Shown piece by piece: positions 34,893 through 44,519 of a DNA stretch of 64,000 nt. Numbering within the stretch: the first letter of the stretch is position 1; every line of letters begins with the position of its first letter. Position numbers and translations under genes: made by a program. The notes below the pieces were generated by a model, which made no database searches, was not told where the DNA came from, and was given only the letters and a program-made list of their open reading frames with translations. The stretch spans positions 104,731 to 168,730 of the forward strand of contig NZ_LTAX01000009.1 in NCBI RefSeq assembly GCF_001639745.1, given 5' to 3'. This stretch comes from Marinomonas gallaica. GTDB lineage: Bacteria; Pseudomonadota; Gammaproteobacteria; Pseudomonadales; Marinomonadaceae.

Positions 34893-37348
34893 TGTTTGCT
34901 TGGCGGTTACTGCTTAGGGAATTTAAAACCGGCGATATTCTGACACTATTGATCGCTTTAGTTTTATCTGTTGCGACGGTGACAGGTATTGGTTTATTCG
35001 TGGATCGATTACAGCAATCTTTCGAAGTGCAATCTGCCAATTTGCTGGGGGCTGATCGAAGTGTCCGTAGAGATGAGCCGATACCACAGAAGTGGATAGA
35101 AGAAGCGAAACTGGCAGGACTAGAAACAGCTCAAACGGCTTCCTTCTCCTCCATGGTGTTTGGTGGAGATGGGCTGCAGTTGGCTCAAGTGACCGCGGTA
35201 GCCGAGAATTACCCACTACGTGGTGAGTTTTTAGTTGATGATGCATTGTTTGGTGTGGGAAAAGCGGTAAAAGAAGCCCCCAAGGCCGGAAAAATTTGGT
35301 TGTCATCACGCTTAGCCAGTTTGCTGGATGTTAAATTAGGGGATTCCGTTCGAGTAGGAGAGGCGCCATTAACGGTAACTCGTTTTCTAGTAAGAGATCC
35401 TGGCAGCGCTACGTCAGCGTTCTCGATTGCTCCCAGAGCCATTATTAACCGATCGGATTTAGCCTCAACACAAGTGATTATTCCAGGCGCGCGTGTCCGT
35501 TATGCTTTTCTTTACGCTGGGGATGCTGAAGCATTGGAGCAATTTGATGCGGCACTTTCATCTACGTTAGGCGAGGGCGAGCGCATTCGCACACCAATTG
35601 AGCGTGGTGAACGAATTGGTAATACGGTCACCCGAGCTGAGTCTTTTCTACTGCTAGCGGGAACGTTGGCGGTTGTAATGTCAGGTGTGGCTATGGCGCT
35701 GGCATCTGCACGTTATGTGAAACGTCACTTAACGCAATTTGCAGTTATGAAAACCATGGGGGCTACGCCGAAGCGACTTGTTCGTATCATGGTGTTTCAA
35801 GTGTCAATGATTACGCTGCTTGGGATTATGTTGGGTTCTGGGTTAGGGCTTCTGATACAGGGGTTGATCGCGGATTTGTTGTCATCGTTGATGAACAGCT
35901 CACTGCCATCGCCCAGCTTGAATAAACTGTGGCTTGGCGCTGCGACTGCGATCATTTCGGTTTTGGCGTTTTGCGCACCTTTGTTGGCGCGCCTAGTCAA
36001 TGTGCCGCCATTACGCGTATTGCAGCCCAATGCTGGGTTACAGGTGAGCTCGACGTCGTTGTTTGTCTTTGGTCTAGTGGGCATGTACGGCTTAATGGTG
36101 ATTTATGCCGGTGGTTGGCGGTTGCCAAGTATCGTGATGATCGGTTTAGCTGTGGTGACGGGATTAGTGTTTTTAGTCGGCTGGGGGTTGTTTGCAATCA
36201 GCCGAAAATTATCCAAACAATCGACTACTGGCTGGCAACTAGGGTTGGCCGCATTACATCGACGTCTTGTGTCAAACTTGTTTCAGCTCCTCGTTTTTAC
36301 GTTAATCATCATGCTCAGCCTTGTGTTGGTGGGTGTACAAAGTAATTTGATTCAAGATTGGCAGGCACAAGTCCCTGAAAATACCCCAAACCATTATCTA
36401 TTTAATGTTCAAGAAGCACAGTTGAAGGGGATCAAGAGTTATACCCAAGACAATAATATTACCGCGTCAGATTGGTTTCCCATGGTTCGAGGTCGAGTGA
36501 TTGAGATAAATGGTGAGGCCGTAGACGTGTTATTCCCAGATCGCCGCAACGAACCTGAGATTGTGGAGCGGGAGCTAAACTTAACGTGGGCTGATCAAAT
36601 CGGTGAAGGCTCAACATTGGTCGATGGGGACTTCAGCGCTGCAGGCGTGTCTATTGAACAAGAGGCGGCTATCGAAGCGAATGTGGGGTTGGGGGATGAG
36701 CTGACCATTAATGTTGGGGGGATAGATTATACTTTGCCCATTACCTCGATACGAACGGTCGACTGGCAAAGTATGCAACCCAATTTTTATTTGATCTTAC
36801 CTCAGTCGGTGCTCTCGGATTATCAAGCCAATTATGTCAGCAGTGTCTTTTTAGACGACACCAGCGCCGCAGGGTTTTATCGCTTTATGGCAAATTACCC
36901 AACCGTTTCTATGTTGAATATTGGTGAGTTATTAAAGCAGGTGCAGGACATTATTGCGCAATTGGCAAATGCATTAAAAATCGTACTGACCTTTATTTTA
37001 GGGGCTGGCGCGTTAGTGTTGATTGCAAGCGTTCGTTCAACGCTTGATGAGCGGCTGGAAGAAGGGGCGTTGTTGCGAACGTTAGGTGCTACTAAAAAGA
37101 TCGTTCGACAGGCTTTATTGATCGAATTTGGCGCCTTAGGCTTGTTTGCTGGATTAATTGGCGCGGCGGGTGCAGAGCTTGCTTTAGTGGGGTTACAGCA
37201 CTTTGTGTTTGAAATGGAAGTGACCTTTCATCCGTTATTGTGGGTAGTTGGCCCACTAGCTGGCTGGGGGATTGTCACAATTATTGGTGTATTTGCGAGT
37301 CGAGCTGTGCTAAAAGTGCCGCCCATTCGTTTATTGAGATCCATCTAA
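34892..37348 (+). CDS. ybbP: FtsX-like ABC permease, YbbP-like
   Basis: This 818-residue membrane protein is built as two FtsX-like halves: an N-terminal helix near residue 20-40, a large periplasmic domain, a block of helices around 250-445 (including FALAVVMSGVAMALASARYVKRHLTQ-type positions), a second periplasmic domain to about 690, and three C-terminal helices. RTLGAT followed by KIVRQALLIEF is the coupling segment for the ATPase. It follows ybbA with a 1-bp overlap. Confidence 0.9.
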   Translation: MFAWRLLLREFKTGDILTLLIALVLSVATVTGIGLFVDRLQQSFEVQSANLLGADRSVRRDEPIPQKWIEEAKLAGLETAQTASFSSMVFGGDGLQLAQVTAVAENYPLRGEFLVDDALFGVGKAVKEAPKAGKIWLSSRLASLLDVKLGDSVRVGEAPLTVTRFLVRDPGSATSAFSIAPRAIINRSDLASTQVIIPGARVRYAFLYAGDAEALEQFDAALSSTLGEGERIRTPIERGERIGNTVTRAESFLLLAGTLAVVMSGVAMALASARYVKRHLTQFAVMKTMGATPKRLVRIMVFQVSMITLLGIMLGSGLGLLIQGLIADLLSSLMNSSLPSPSLNKLWLGAATAIISVLAFCAPLLARLVNVPPLRVLQPNAGLQVSSTSLFVFGLVGMYGLMVIYAGGWRLPSIVMIGLAVVTGLVFLVGWGLFAISRKLSKQSTTGWQLGLAALHRRLVSNLFQLLVFTLIIMLSLVLVGVQSNLIQDWQAQVPENTPNHYLFNVQEAQLKGIKSYTQDNNITASDWFPMVRGRVIEINGEAVDVLFPDRRNEPEIVERELNLTWADQIGEGSTLVDGDFSAAGVSIEQEAAIEANVGLGDELTINVGGIDYTLPITSIRTVDWQSMQPNFYLILPQSVLSDYQANYVSSVFLDDTSAAGFYRFMANYPTVSMLNIGELLKQVQDIIAQLANALKIVLTFILGAGALVLIASVRSTLDERLEEGALLRTLGATKKIVRQALLIEFGALGLFAGLIGAAGAELALVGLQHFVFEMEVTFHPLLWVVGPLAGWGIVTIIGVFASRAVLKVPPIRLLRSI

Positions 37349-37360
37349 GTACCCATAACC

Positions 37361-39694
37361 ATGTTTGAATCACAGCAAGGATACATCGTCAGTCGTCACA
37401 GTCAGGATGAAAAAGGTCGTTTAGACATTCATTACTATGTGAAGACTGACGAAGGCACGGTCAAAGTGGCCATCGCCAACCCTGAAACATTGTTTTTCAC
37501 CAATGCACCTTTGGAGGCTCTGGCTACCGATGTGCCTGGTATTCAATCTGAAGAGACGCAGCTGAAATCTTTTTCCCATGATACGGTCAATGTTGTTCGC
37601 TGTCAGAGCTTGTTGCTGCAGCAGCAAATGGTTGCGTTGGTAAAAAAACAGGGCTATTTGGTCTACGAAGAAGACATTAAGCCAGAAGATCGCTACTTAA
37701 TGGAGCGACATATTCGGGGCCAAGTTGCTTTTGTTGGTGTGCCCGATGCTTCTGGAGCCACTTATACTCAAGCAAAATTGAAAGCCGGAGACTACCAACC
37801 TGATTGGCGGGTATGGTCTTTAGACATCGAGACGTCTGTGTCGCGCAATGAATTATTATCTATAGGTGTCACCAGTGGTGATCGTAAGGTCGTACTCGTT
37901 GTCACCACTGAACTGGCTCAAATAGAAAACGTTTATACGTTTACAGATGAACGTAAGTTATTGATGGCGTTTATTAAGTTTGTACGTAAGCATGCACCAG
38001 ATATTATTATTGGCTGGAATGTCATTGGCTTTGATTTAATGTTTCTGGATCAGCGTTTTCGAGCGCTTGGCGTTAAGCCAACATTGGGCGTACAAGGTGA
38101 GCCTTGGCGCGTACGTGAAGCAAAAGAAAGCGGCAAAGTGTTTGCGTCCATTGCTGGTCGCGTAGTGTTAGATGGTATTACCATGCTCAAGGTGGGTGGG
38201 TACCACTTTAATTCGTACAGCCTGAACAACGTCAGTAATGAACTACTGGATGAAAGTAAGCTAATTACGGGTGGTGATCGCTGGCAAGAGATCGAACGAT
38301 TACATCGCGAAGAGTTGGCCAACTTTGCTGCGTATAACCTACAAGATTGTGTATTGGTTGAGCGTATCTTTGCAAAATTAAAGTTGATCGAATTACAGCA
38401 GACACGAGTGGATTTGACGGGGATTCCAATGTCACAACCCGGTGGCTCTGTTGCATCATTTGAGAATTTGTATTTACCACGACTGCATCGTTCTGGGTGG
38501 GTTGGACCTGCTTGGAGTGAGGACAAGTTTGTCCCAAGCCCTGGCGGCTTTGTGATGAATTCTGTGCCTGGTTTATACAAAAACGTGTTGGTATTCGACT
38601 TTAAGAGTCTATACCCGAGTATAATTCGTACATTCTTTGTTGATCCATTAGCCCGAGTTGTAGCGCAAGCTTTGGCGCAAGATGAAGGTCTTGTCCCTGG
38701 CTATCGTGGGGCATCGTTTCAGCGACAATTTGCTATCTTGCCGGAGTTAGTGGCTGAGCTTGCTCAATCACGTGAAACCGCAAAACGGGATGGCAATGAT
38801 ATTTTAAGTTACGCGATCAAAATCATCATGAACTCATTTTATGGTGTGCTTGGCTCGTCAGTGTGTCGCTTTTACCATGCCGAGTTAGCCAGTTCAATTA
38901 CGATGCGCGGCCATGAATTACTGGGTCGTAGCAAGCAATGGATGGAAGAGCGTGGTGCGAAAGTGATTTACGGTGATACTGATTCGCTGTTCATTACGTT
39001 GTCTGATGCTTTATCTGAAGAGCAGGCATGGCAAGCAGGGAAAGATTTGTGTGGCGTTGTCAACCAATGCTTAAGCGAATGGTGTGGCGAGTATGCCGAT
39101 ATTGACTCACATCTAGAGCTAGAGTTTGAAACGCTTTATACCCGTTTTTATATGCCAACTATTCGTGGTCAAGAAGAAGGGTCAAAAAAACGCTACGCAG
39201 GCCTCACCAATGGCGAGCTGGTATTCAAAGGTCTGGAAGCCGCCCGAAGTGATTGGACCCCGTTAGCAAAACGTTTTCAAGTCGAGCTCTTTGAGCATGT
39301 ATTCTTTGATAAAGATATGGATCGCTATGTGGCGGATTTTGTCAGTGATCTACTGGCGGGTAAGTTCGATCATGAGTTGATCTATTCCAAACAATTGACA
39401 CGTCCATTGGCAAAGTACACCAAAACCCAGCCGCCTCACGTACGTGCAGCAAAAATGGCGGATGAAATTCGACATAAGCAAGGGTTGCCACCGGAATACG
39501 AGCGCGGACGTAAAAGGGTGCAATATATTTACAGTTTGGCTGGTGTTGTTCCGTATTTAAGTGATGAAGACTTAAGCAGCTTAGATTATCAACATTATAT
39601 TGATAAACAAATTTTGCCTATTGCAGAAGGCGTTTTTCATATGCTTAATTTGAATGTTGTTGATATACTGACACCGCAGTTTAATTTGCTATAA
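37361..39694 (+). CDS. polB: DNA polymerase II (family B)
   Basis: This SOS-associated repair polymerase has 3'-5' exonuclease activity. The 777-residue product is of normal length. Exonuclease motifs: SLDIETS (I), NVIGFDLMFLD (II) and YNLQDCVLVE (III). Polymerase motifs: VFDFKSLYPSI (A), KIIMNSFYGVLG (B) and YGDTDSLFI (C). No clear LexA box is visible in the 12-bp gap to ybbP, so it may be read from the same transcript. Confidence 0.96.
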   Translation: MFESQQGYIVSRHSQDEKGRLDIHYYVKTDEGTVKVAIANPETLFFTNAPLEALATDVPGIQSEETQLKSFSHDTVNVVRCQSLLLQQQMVALVKKQGYLVYEEDIKPEDRYLMERHIRGQVAFVGVPDASGATYTQAKLKAGDYQPDWRVWSLDIETSVSRNELLSIGVTSGDRKVVLVVTTELAQIENVYTFTDERKLLMAFIKFVRKHAPDIIIGWNVIGFDLMFLDQRFRALGVKPTLGVQGEPWRVREAKESGKVFASIAGRVVLDGITMLKVGGYHFNSYSLNNVSNELLDESKLITGGDRWQEIERLHREELANFAAYNLQDCVLVERIFAKLKLIELQQTRVDLTGIPMSQPGGSVASFENLYLPRLHRSGWVGPAWSEDKFVPSPGGFVMNSVPGLYKNVLVFDFKSLYPSIIRTFFVDPLARVVAQALAQDEGLVPGYRGASFQRQFAILPELVAELAQSRETAKRDGNDILSYAIKIIMNSFYGVLGSSVCRFYHAELASSITMRGHELLGRSKQWMEERGAKVIYGDTDSLFITLSDALSEEQAWQAGKDLCGVVNQCLSEWCGEYADIDSHLELEFETLYTRFYMPTIRGQEEGSKKRYAGLTNGELVFKGLEAARSDWTPLAKRFQVELFEHVFFDKDMDRYVADFVSDLLAGKFDHELIYSKQLTRPLAKYTKTQPPHVRAAKMADEIRHKQGLPPEYERGRKRVQYIYSLAGVVPYLSDEDLSSLDYQHYIDKQILPIAEGVFHMLNLNVVDILTPQFNLL

Positions 39695-39720
39695 GCGGAT
39701 GGCCTTATAATAGAGTACAT

Positions 39721-39750
39721 CTGTTGCTGAATTCTTTAATTCAGCAACAG
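39721..39750. repeat. Perfect 13-bp inverted repeat between polB and the TetR gene
   Basis: CTGTTGCTGAATT (39721-39733), the loop CTTT, then AATTCAGCAACAG (39738-39750). No T run follows. It may be the polB terminator or an operator for the TetR-type regulator whose gene starts 54 bp downstream. Confidence 0.85.
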
Positions 39751-39803
39751 ATGTTGCTTTTGTGATGCGACACAACTTTTATGGATTGATAGTTGAGATA
39801 AAC

Positions 39804-40469
39804 ATGGCGTTAGCACCCAAAAGAGTTTTAACCCAAGATCGTTTACGCAGTGCCGTTCAGGAGCTGTTATTGGAAACCGATTGGAGTGAGATTACGGTAC
39901 AGCATGTCGCCGCTTCAGCGGGCGTTAGTATTGGTACGTTTTATAATTATTATGATAGTAAAGACGACGCCTTAGCCGATGTACGAGCTTGTTTGTCTCT
40001 TATGATTATTAAAGATATAAACAGTCTGATATTCACACAAACTAGCATCGAATGCCGCATATCCTTATTGATCAAATATTTTGTCAATATTCTTAATGCT
40101 AAGCCTGAATGGGCGAGTTATTTCTTTAAAGCGGATGGTTTTTCTGAACGCTTAGAAGGGGGGCTGGTATCGCTATTAGAGCCTATGGTTTTAGAAGGCT
40201 CAATGTCTCATAGGCGCCACAATAATCCTAAGCTGACAGCATCGTTTATTGAAAATGGTGTATTTCCTCTGCTTAAAGAATATCATGCGTCGCACAAAAT
40301 GTTGCCGGAGCAAGAAGCAACGCAGATTGTGGTGCTGGCATTGTCCTCCATGGGTATTTCCGGTGATGAATTATTGCATGCGGGCAATCTTGTTTGTCCT
40401 GTCACTCCCTTGGCATCTTTACCGCAATCCATTTTAGAATTAGAGAAAACACAAGCGGGTTATGTCTAA
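39804..40469 (+). CDS. TetR family transcriptional regulator
   Basis: About 221 residues from ATG 39804 (MALAPKRVLTQDRL). The N-terminal helix-turn-helix shows ITVQHVAASAGVSIGTFYNYYDSKDDAL (about residues 30-57). The C-terminal ligand domain is not informative. A perfect palindrome upstream is a candidate operator. It overlaps the following glutaredoxin-like gene by 8 bp, so its target may include that gene. Confidence 0.9.
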   Translation: MALAPKRVLTQDRLRSAVQELLLETDWSEITVQHVAASAGVSIGTFYNYYDSKDDALADVRACLSLMIIKDINSLIFTQTSIECRISLLIKYFVNILNAKPEWASYFFKADGFSERLEGGLVSLLEPMVLEGSMSHRRHNNPKLTASFIENGVFPLLKEYHASHKMLPEQEATQIVVLALSSMGISGDELLHAGNLVCPVTPLASLPQSILELEKTQAGYV

Positions 40470-40785
40470 CATTGTATTATACGGCACTTTAGGGTGTCAT
40501 TTATGTGAAGAAGCAGAGATATGGCTACGTCATTTCTTTGGTGATGTTGGTCTAACGCATATTGATATTGCTGACGACGAACAGTTAGTTAATCAATACG
40601 GCTTGCGTATTCCTGTGCTTTCAAATGGAGTAATCGAAGCAGATTGGCCGTTTAACGAGGCTAAAGTTGATAAAGTGCTGTCGACACACTCAACGAGTCC
40701 GGTCATTCCTGCAAACGATCCCAAATCTGCGGACATTTCAGTCCGCAAACCTCGGCGTATCTTCTTGGTGGGCTCTTCGAAGTAA
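40462..40785 (+). CDS. Glutaredoxin-like DUF836 protein
   Basis: This 107-residue thioredoxin-fold protein has a CxxC site at the N-terminus (GTLGCHLCEEAEIWL) and the cis-Pro region in YGLRIPVLSNG. Function of the family is thiol-disulfide exchange by inference. A polar C-terminal tail of about 30 residues is extra. It overlaps the TetR gene and is convergent with tatD; the two stops touch. Confidence 0.88.
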   Translation: MSNIVLYGTLGCHLCEEAEIWLRHFFGDVGLTHIDIADDEQLVNQYGLRIPVLSNGVIEADWPFNEAKVDKVLSTHSTSPVIPANDPKSADISVRKPRRIFLVGSSK

Positions 40786-41568
40786 TCAAATTAACGGGTG
40801 TTGGAAAAACAACGCGTGAGTATTACGGTTGGCAGCGTTGATCACATCTACCAGTGAAACATGTTTAACATCAGCCACCCCTTGAGCGATGTATTGCAAA
40901 AATTTCGGGTGATTTCGTTTCGGCCGAGGCCGAATATTACGTGGTAATAAATACGGCGCATCGGTCTCAAGCATGACTCTGTCTAATGGAAGATATTTGA
41001 CAGCTTCGACAAGCGCTTGGTTGCGACGCTCGTCTAACAGCCAGCCTGTAATACCCACATACAATCCAAGATCAAGATATGTTCTTAGTTGATCCTTATC
41101 TCCAGTAAAACAATGGATCACCCCTTGTCTGGGTAAGTGAGCTTGAGCAAGCCGTTGGGTTAGCTCCGCAAATGCGTCCCGCTCATGTAAATAGACAGGT
41201 TTATTGGCTTGGCTGGCAATAGTAAGCTGCGCCTCGAACGCATAGATTTGTTCGTTGGGGGTCGAGTAGTTACGATTAAAATCGAGTCCCATTTCACCTA
41301 CAGCGATGGCTTTTGAATCAGTTTTGAAGGTTTCTAATAAAACTTTAGTGTGGCTATCTTGCCAAGTCGAGGCGTGGTGTGGGTGGCAGCCAAATGTATA
41401 GTGCATGTCAGGATAAGGCGAACAGGTTGTGACTAACTTTTGAGCTTCTTCTAAGTTCGAAGCGATACAAATAATACCCTCGACCTCAGCTTGTTGGTAT
41501 TGCTCTCGAAAAGCGTTTAGGTCTTTAAGGTAAGATGAGTGATCTAAGTTAACGCCAATGTCTAGCAT
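40786..41568 (-). CDS. tatD: TatD family metal-dependent DNase
   Basis: The 260-residue TIM-barrel hydrolase starts MLDIGVNLDHSSYLKD. Metal and catalytic residues are visible in FGCHPHHAS, AVGEMGLDFNRNY (Glu), YLHERDAF (His), GVIHCFTGD (His) and LETDAPYLLP (Asp). The usual first metal site HxH near the start is replaced by NLDH, as in the TatD subgroup. GGAGA precedes ATG 41568. Confidence 0.92.
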   Translation of the reverse strand: MLDIGVNLDHSSYLKDLNAFREQYQQAEVEGIICIASNLEEAQKLVTTCSPYPDMHYTFGCHPHHASTWQDSHTKVLLETFKTDSKAIAVGEMGLDFNRNYSTPNEQIYAFEAQLTIASQANKPVYLHERDAFAELTQRLAQAHLPRQGVIHCFTGDKDQLRTYLDLGLYVGITGWLLDERRNQALVEAVKYLPLDRVMLETDAPYLLPRNIRPRPKRNHPKFLQYIAQGVADVKHVSLVDVINAANRNTHALFFQHPLI

Positions 41569-41782
41569 ACTATCTCCAAGTTGATCTTTGGTAACATTTT
41601 ACCAGCCTATGGTGAGCGAACAGAATCCTTTGTCGTAGTTGTGTATCAAAATTGTATGAATTTCTTTGTAGATCATGACTTAACAGTTTTATACTGCAAA
41701 AAATTACTGTTATGTTAGGCATAATTAACTATCATTATTAAAGTTGTACCTTGAGTATAAAACTTACGTTTCGGAGTATGTT

Positions 41783-42718
41783 ATGGCGGGAATGTTAGAT
41801 GCAGTAGACCAGAGAACACAGCTGGTTGGTGAAAACCGACTGGAGTTGTTGATGTTTCGTCTGGGGGGCATGCAGCTATTTGCTATCAACGTATTTAAAG
41901 TGCAGGAAGTGGTTCAGCTGCCTCGTCTGAATTTAATGCCGCACCGTCATCCATCTGTAGCAGGCGTGACCCATTTTCGTGGCCGTACTGTACCTGTCAT
42001 CGATTTGTCTGAATCGATTGGGCTTCGTCCGATTGATAAAGATAAACCCTGTAATCTCATCGTGACAGAGTATAACAACACAGTTCAAGGATTCATGGTT
42101 GGTGAAGTGGATCGTATTATTAACATGAACTGGAGTGAAATTCTCCCACCACCCGATGGCACGGGCCGTACGCATTATCTAACTGCGATTACACGTGTGA
42201 ATGACCGCCTAGTAGAAATCATAGACGTAGAGAAAGTGCTTGCGGAAATATCGCCATACGACACTCGTGTGTCGGATGAAGTCATTGACAAAGATTTATT
42301 GAACTTAGCCGATGGTCTCGAAGTTTTGGTGGTAGACGACTCATCTGTTGGTTTAGCTCAGTGTCGTTCAACCCTAGATCATTTAGGGATCGCAGTGCAT
42401 ACAGCCACAGATGGTAAACGAGGTTTGGATCTGCTTAAAAAATGGGCCGCTGAGGGGGAAGATGTTCCCAACAAGCTGCTCATGATGATTACCGATGCAG
42501 AGATGCCGGAGATGGATGGCTATCGTCTGACTCGAGAAATTCGTGAAGATCCTCGCTTGAAGGATCTATACATTGTGTTGCATACCTCTTTGAGTGGTAG
42601 CTTTAACAAAGCTATGGTTCAAAAAGTAGGGTGTGATGATTTTTTATCTAAATTCCAGCCAGATAAATTAGCGACCGTGATTCAAGATCGAATCCGTAGC
42701 GTTATGGAAGCGGAATAA
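41783..42718 (+). CDS. cheV: Chemotaxis protein CheV
   Basis: The protein has 311 residues from ATG 41783, which is preceded by GGAG at 41773-41776. It has an N-terminal CheW-like domain (about 15-160; VQEVVQLPRLNLMPHRHPSVAGVTHFRG region) and a C-terminal receiver domain (about 180-305) with acidic pair VVDDSS, phospho-acceptor aspartate in ITDAEMPEMDG and the late lysine in FLSKFQ. It couples receptors to CheA and is tuned by phosphorylation. A terminator follows, so it is a single-gene unit. Confidence 0.95.
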   Translation: MAGMLDAVDQRTQLVGENRLELLMFRLGGMQLFAINVFKVQEVVQLPRLNLMPHRHPSVAGVTHFRGRTVPVIDLSESIGLRPIDKDKPCNLIVTEYNNTVQGFMVGEVDRIINMNWSEILPPPDGTGRTHYLTAITRVNDRLVEIIDVEKVLAEISPYDTRVSDEVIDKDLLNLADGLEVLVVDDSSVGLAQCRSTLDHLGIAVHTATDGKRGLDLLKKWAAEGEDVPNKLLMMITDAEMPEMDGYRLTREIREDPRLKDLYIVLHTSLSGSFNKAMVQKVGCDDFLSKFQPDKLATVIQDRIRSVMEAE

Positions 42719-42730
42719 TTTGCCCCATTA

Positions 42731-42757
42731 AAACACCCTGATTGATCAGGGTGTTTC
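42731..42757 (+). terminator. Terminator of cheV
   Basis: An 11-bp stem AAACACCCTGA / TCAGGGTGTTT with the loop TTGA and a short T-rich end. Confidence 0.82.
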
Positions 42758-42762
42758 TCCTT

Positions 42763-43512
42763 ATGCTGTTATCTATATATATTGTTCTATCTTCGCTGTG
42801 TGCTGTAATCGTAAATAAACGATTACGCTTAGACCCATTTATTATTATCATCCCGTGCAGTTTGCTCGCTTTAGACGACGTCACAACCTTACTTTCGCTG
42901 TTTGTGAGTTTGATGCCTTTCGCTCTTACTTACGCAGGATATTGTGTCTTTAAAGAGCGGCAAAGTCTAAATATAGAGTCCGTTACCCGTTTAGGGGCAG
43001 GATTGTCACTTGGGAGCTTTGTCGGGGTTCAGCTAGTCTTTTTATTGCCATGGGGTTTTGTCGGACTGCTGAGTTTATTAGGCTTAACAACACTGGTAAA
43101 TTTTATAGGGTGGCGCTGGCCAAAGCTGGATTTGCAGAGAATTCCTCAACGACTGTCAATCATTGTTGGGCTGCTTATCGGTCTCCCTCAATGGCTCGGA
43201 TTAAGCTCAGGAATGTCAATTTTATCGGGGTTAAATCAATATACTAACTCTGCGAATCGTTGTGCATTATGGTGTTTTTCTCTCATTGGCGCATTGGTAG
43301 GAATACTGGCTCTACCGGCTGGAATGATGTTTGATTACCTGTCGCCACTTATCGCTTTAGCTGGGTTGGTAGGTCTTTTATTAGGACTGCTACTGTCACA
43401 ACGTATTCATGTTAGTCAATTTGAATCCAAAGTACTGGATTGGATCGTATTGGCGATGTGTCTAAGTGTCTGGGCACACTTGATTTTTAAGCACATTATC
43501 TTTTCTACGTAA
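42763..43512 (+). CDS. TauE/SafE-like integral membrane protein
   Basis: About 249 residues from ATG 42763; the in-frame TTG at 42742 lies in the cheV terminator. Seven or eight membrane helices are spread along the length, with two repeats each beginning with a Gly-rich segment (LGAGLSLGSFVG and LVGILALPAGMMF). That is the TauE/SafE anion exporter style. Similarity is weak, so the family call is tentative and the substrate unknown. It lies 10 bp before hemH. Confidence 0.6.
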   Translation: MLLSIYIVLSSLCAVIVNKRLRLDPFIIIIPCSLLALDDVTTLLSLFVSLMPFALTYAGYCVFKERQSLNIESVTRLGAGLSLGSFVGVQLVFLLPWGFVGLLSLLGLTTLVNFIGWRWPKLDLQRIPQRLSIIVGLLIGLPQWLGLSSGMSILSGLNQYTNSANRCALWCFSLIGALVGILALPAGMMFDYLSPLIALAGLVGLLLGLLLSQRIHVSQFESKVLDWIVLAMCLSVWAHLIFKHIIFST

Positions 43513-43522
43513 CGGAATGACT

Positions 43523-44518
43523 ATGAATCAGAAAAAAAGTTTAATCGGTGTGTTACTTATTAATTTAGGAACACCGGAAGCACCCACTCCTAAAGCTGTG
43601 CGAAAATACTTGAAGGAGTTTCTCTCTGATCCACGAGTTGTTGATGTGAATCCTTTGATTTGGAAGCCTATTTTAAACGGTGTTATTTTGAATATTCGTC
43701 CTAGAAAGGTAGCCAAAGTGTACCAAGAAGTATGGATGGATGAAGGCTCACCGTTACTGGTGTTAGGCCAGAGATTAACCAAGAAACTGGATGAAAAATT
43801 AAATGCCGATGGACAGCGTTTTGTAACCACCATGGCTATGACGTATGGTGAACCCAGCGTCGAGGCAGCAGCTAAAGTGTTTCGGCAACATCATGTCGAA
43901 CGCATTGTGGTATTGCCAATGTATCCTCAGTTCTCGCGTTCAACCACTGCGGCGGCTTATGATAGGTTGATGTCATCCCTAAAGCGTTGTCCGCATTGGC
44001 CAGCACTCAATCTGTTGCAAGATTATGCGGATCATCCGCAATATATCGACGCGCTTGCCGCAAGTATTGAAAAACAATGGGCCGTTCAAGGCAGCAAGCG
44101 ACATTTGATGTTTTCGTATCATGGCATACCAAAACGTTATGTGACAGAAGGCGATCCTTACCAATCTCGTTGTGAAGCAACTACACAAGCTGTGGTGGCA
44201 AAACTTGGCTTAAATGAGTCAGAGTATACACATGCCTATCAATCACGATTTGGTCGAGAAGAGTGGTTAAAGCCTTATGCTGATGAAACCATTCGTGCGA
44301 TGCCTAAGAAGGGGATTAAGTCTTTGAATATGATCAGTCCAGCATTTGCTATTGATTGTATTGAAACGCTTGAAGAAATAGACATGCAATTACGAGACGA
44401 GTTTATGGACGCTGGTGGAGAGGCGTTTGACTACATTGCTGCACTTAATGACAGCAAAGATCATGTTAGTCTTTATGAAACGCTTGTACTTGAGAACACT
44501 CAACACTGGATGAATTGA
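43523..44518 (+). CDS. hemH: Ferrochelatase HemH
   Basis: HemH inserts Fe2+ into protoporphyrin IX. About 331 residues from ATG 43523 (MNQKKSLIGVLLINLGTPEAPT); an in-frame ATG at 43517 is possible, but CGGA at 43513-43516 fits 43523 better. The active-site histidine is in FSYHGIPKRY and the glutamate in the late block SPAFAIDCIETLEEI. It is followed 1 bp later by a HAD phosphatase gene. Confidence 0.96.
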   Translation: MNQKKSLIGVLLINLGTPEAPTPKAVRKYLKEFLSDPRVVDVNPLIWKPILNGVILNIRPRKVAKVYQEVWMDEGSPLLVLGQRLTKKLDEKLNADGQRFVTTMAMTYGEPSVEAAAKVFRQHHVERIVVLPMYPQFSRSTTAAAYDRLMSSLKRCPHWPALNLLQDYADHPQYIDALAASIEKQWAVQGSKRHLMFSYHGIPKRYVTEGDPYQSRCEATTQAVVAKLGLNESEYTHAYQSRFGREEWLKPYADETIRAMPKKGIKSLNMISPAFAIDCIETLEEIDMQLRDEFMDAGGEAFDYIAALNDSKDHVSLYETLVLENTQHWMN

Positions 44519-44519
44519 T

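Noticed and set aside
34206..37348. LolCDE lipoprotein transporter
   Set aside because: The ATPase is LolD-class, but the 818-residue two-module permease and the divergent tesA identify a YbbA/YbbP-type system.
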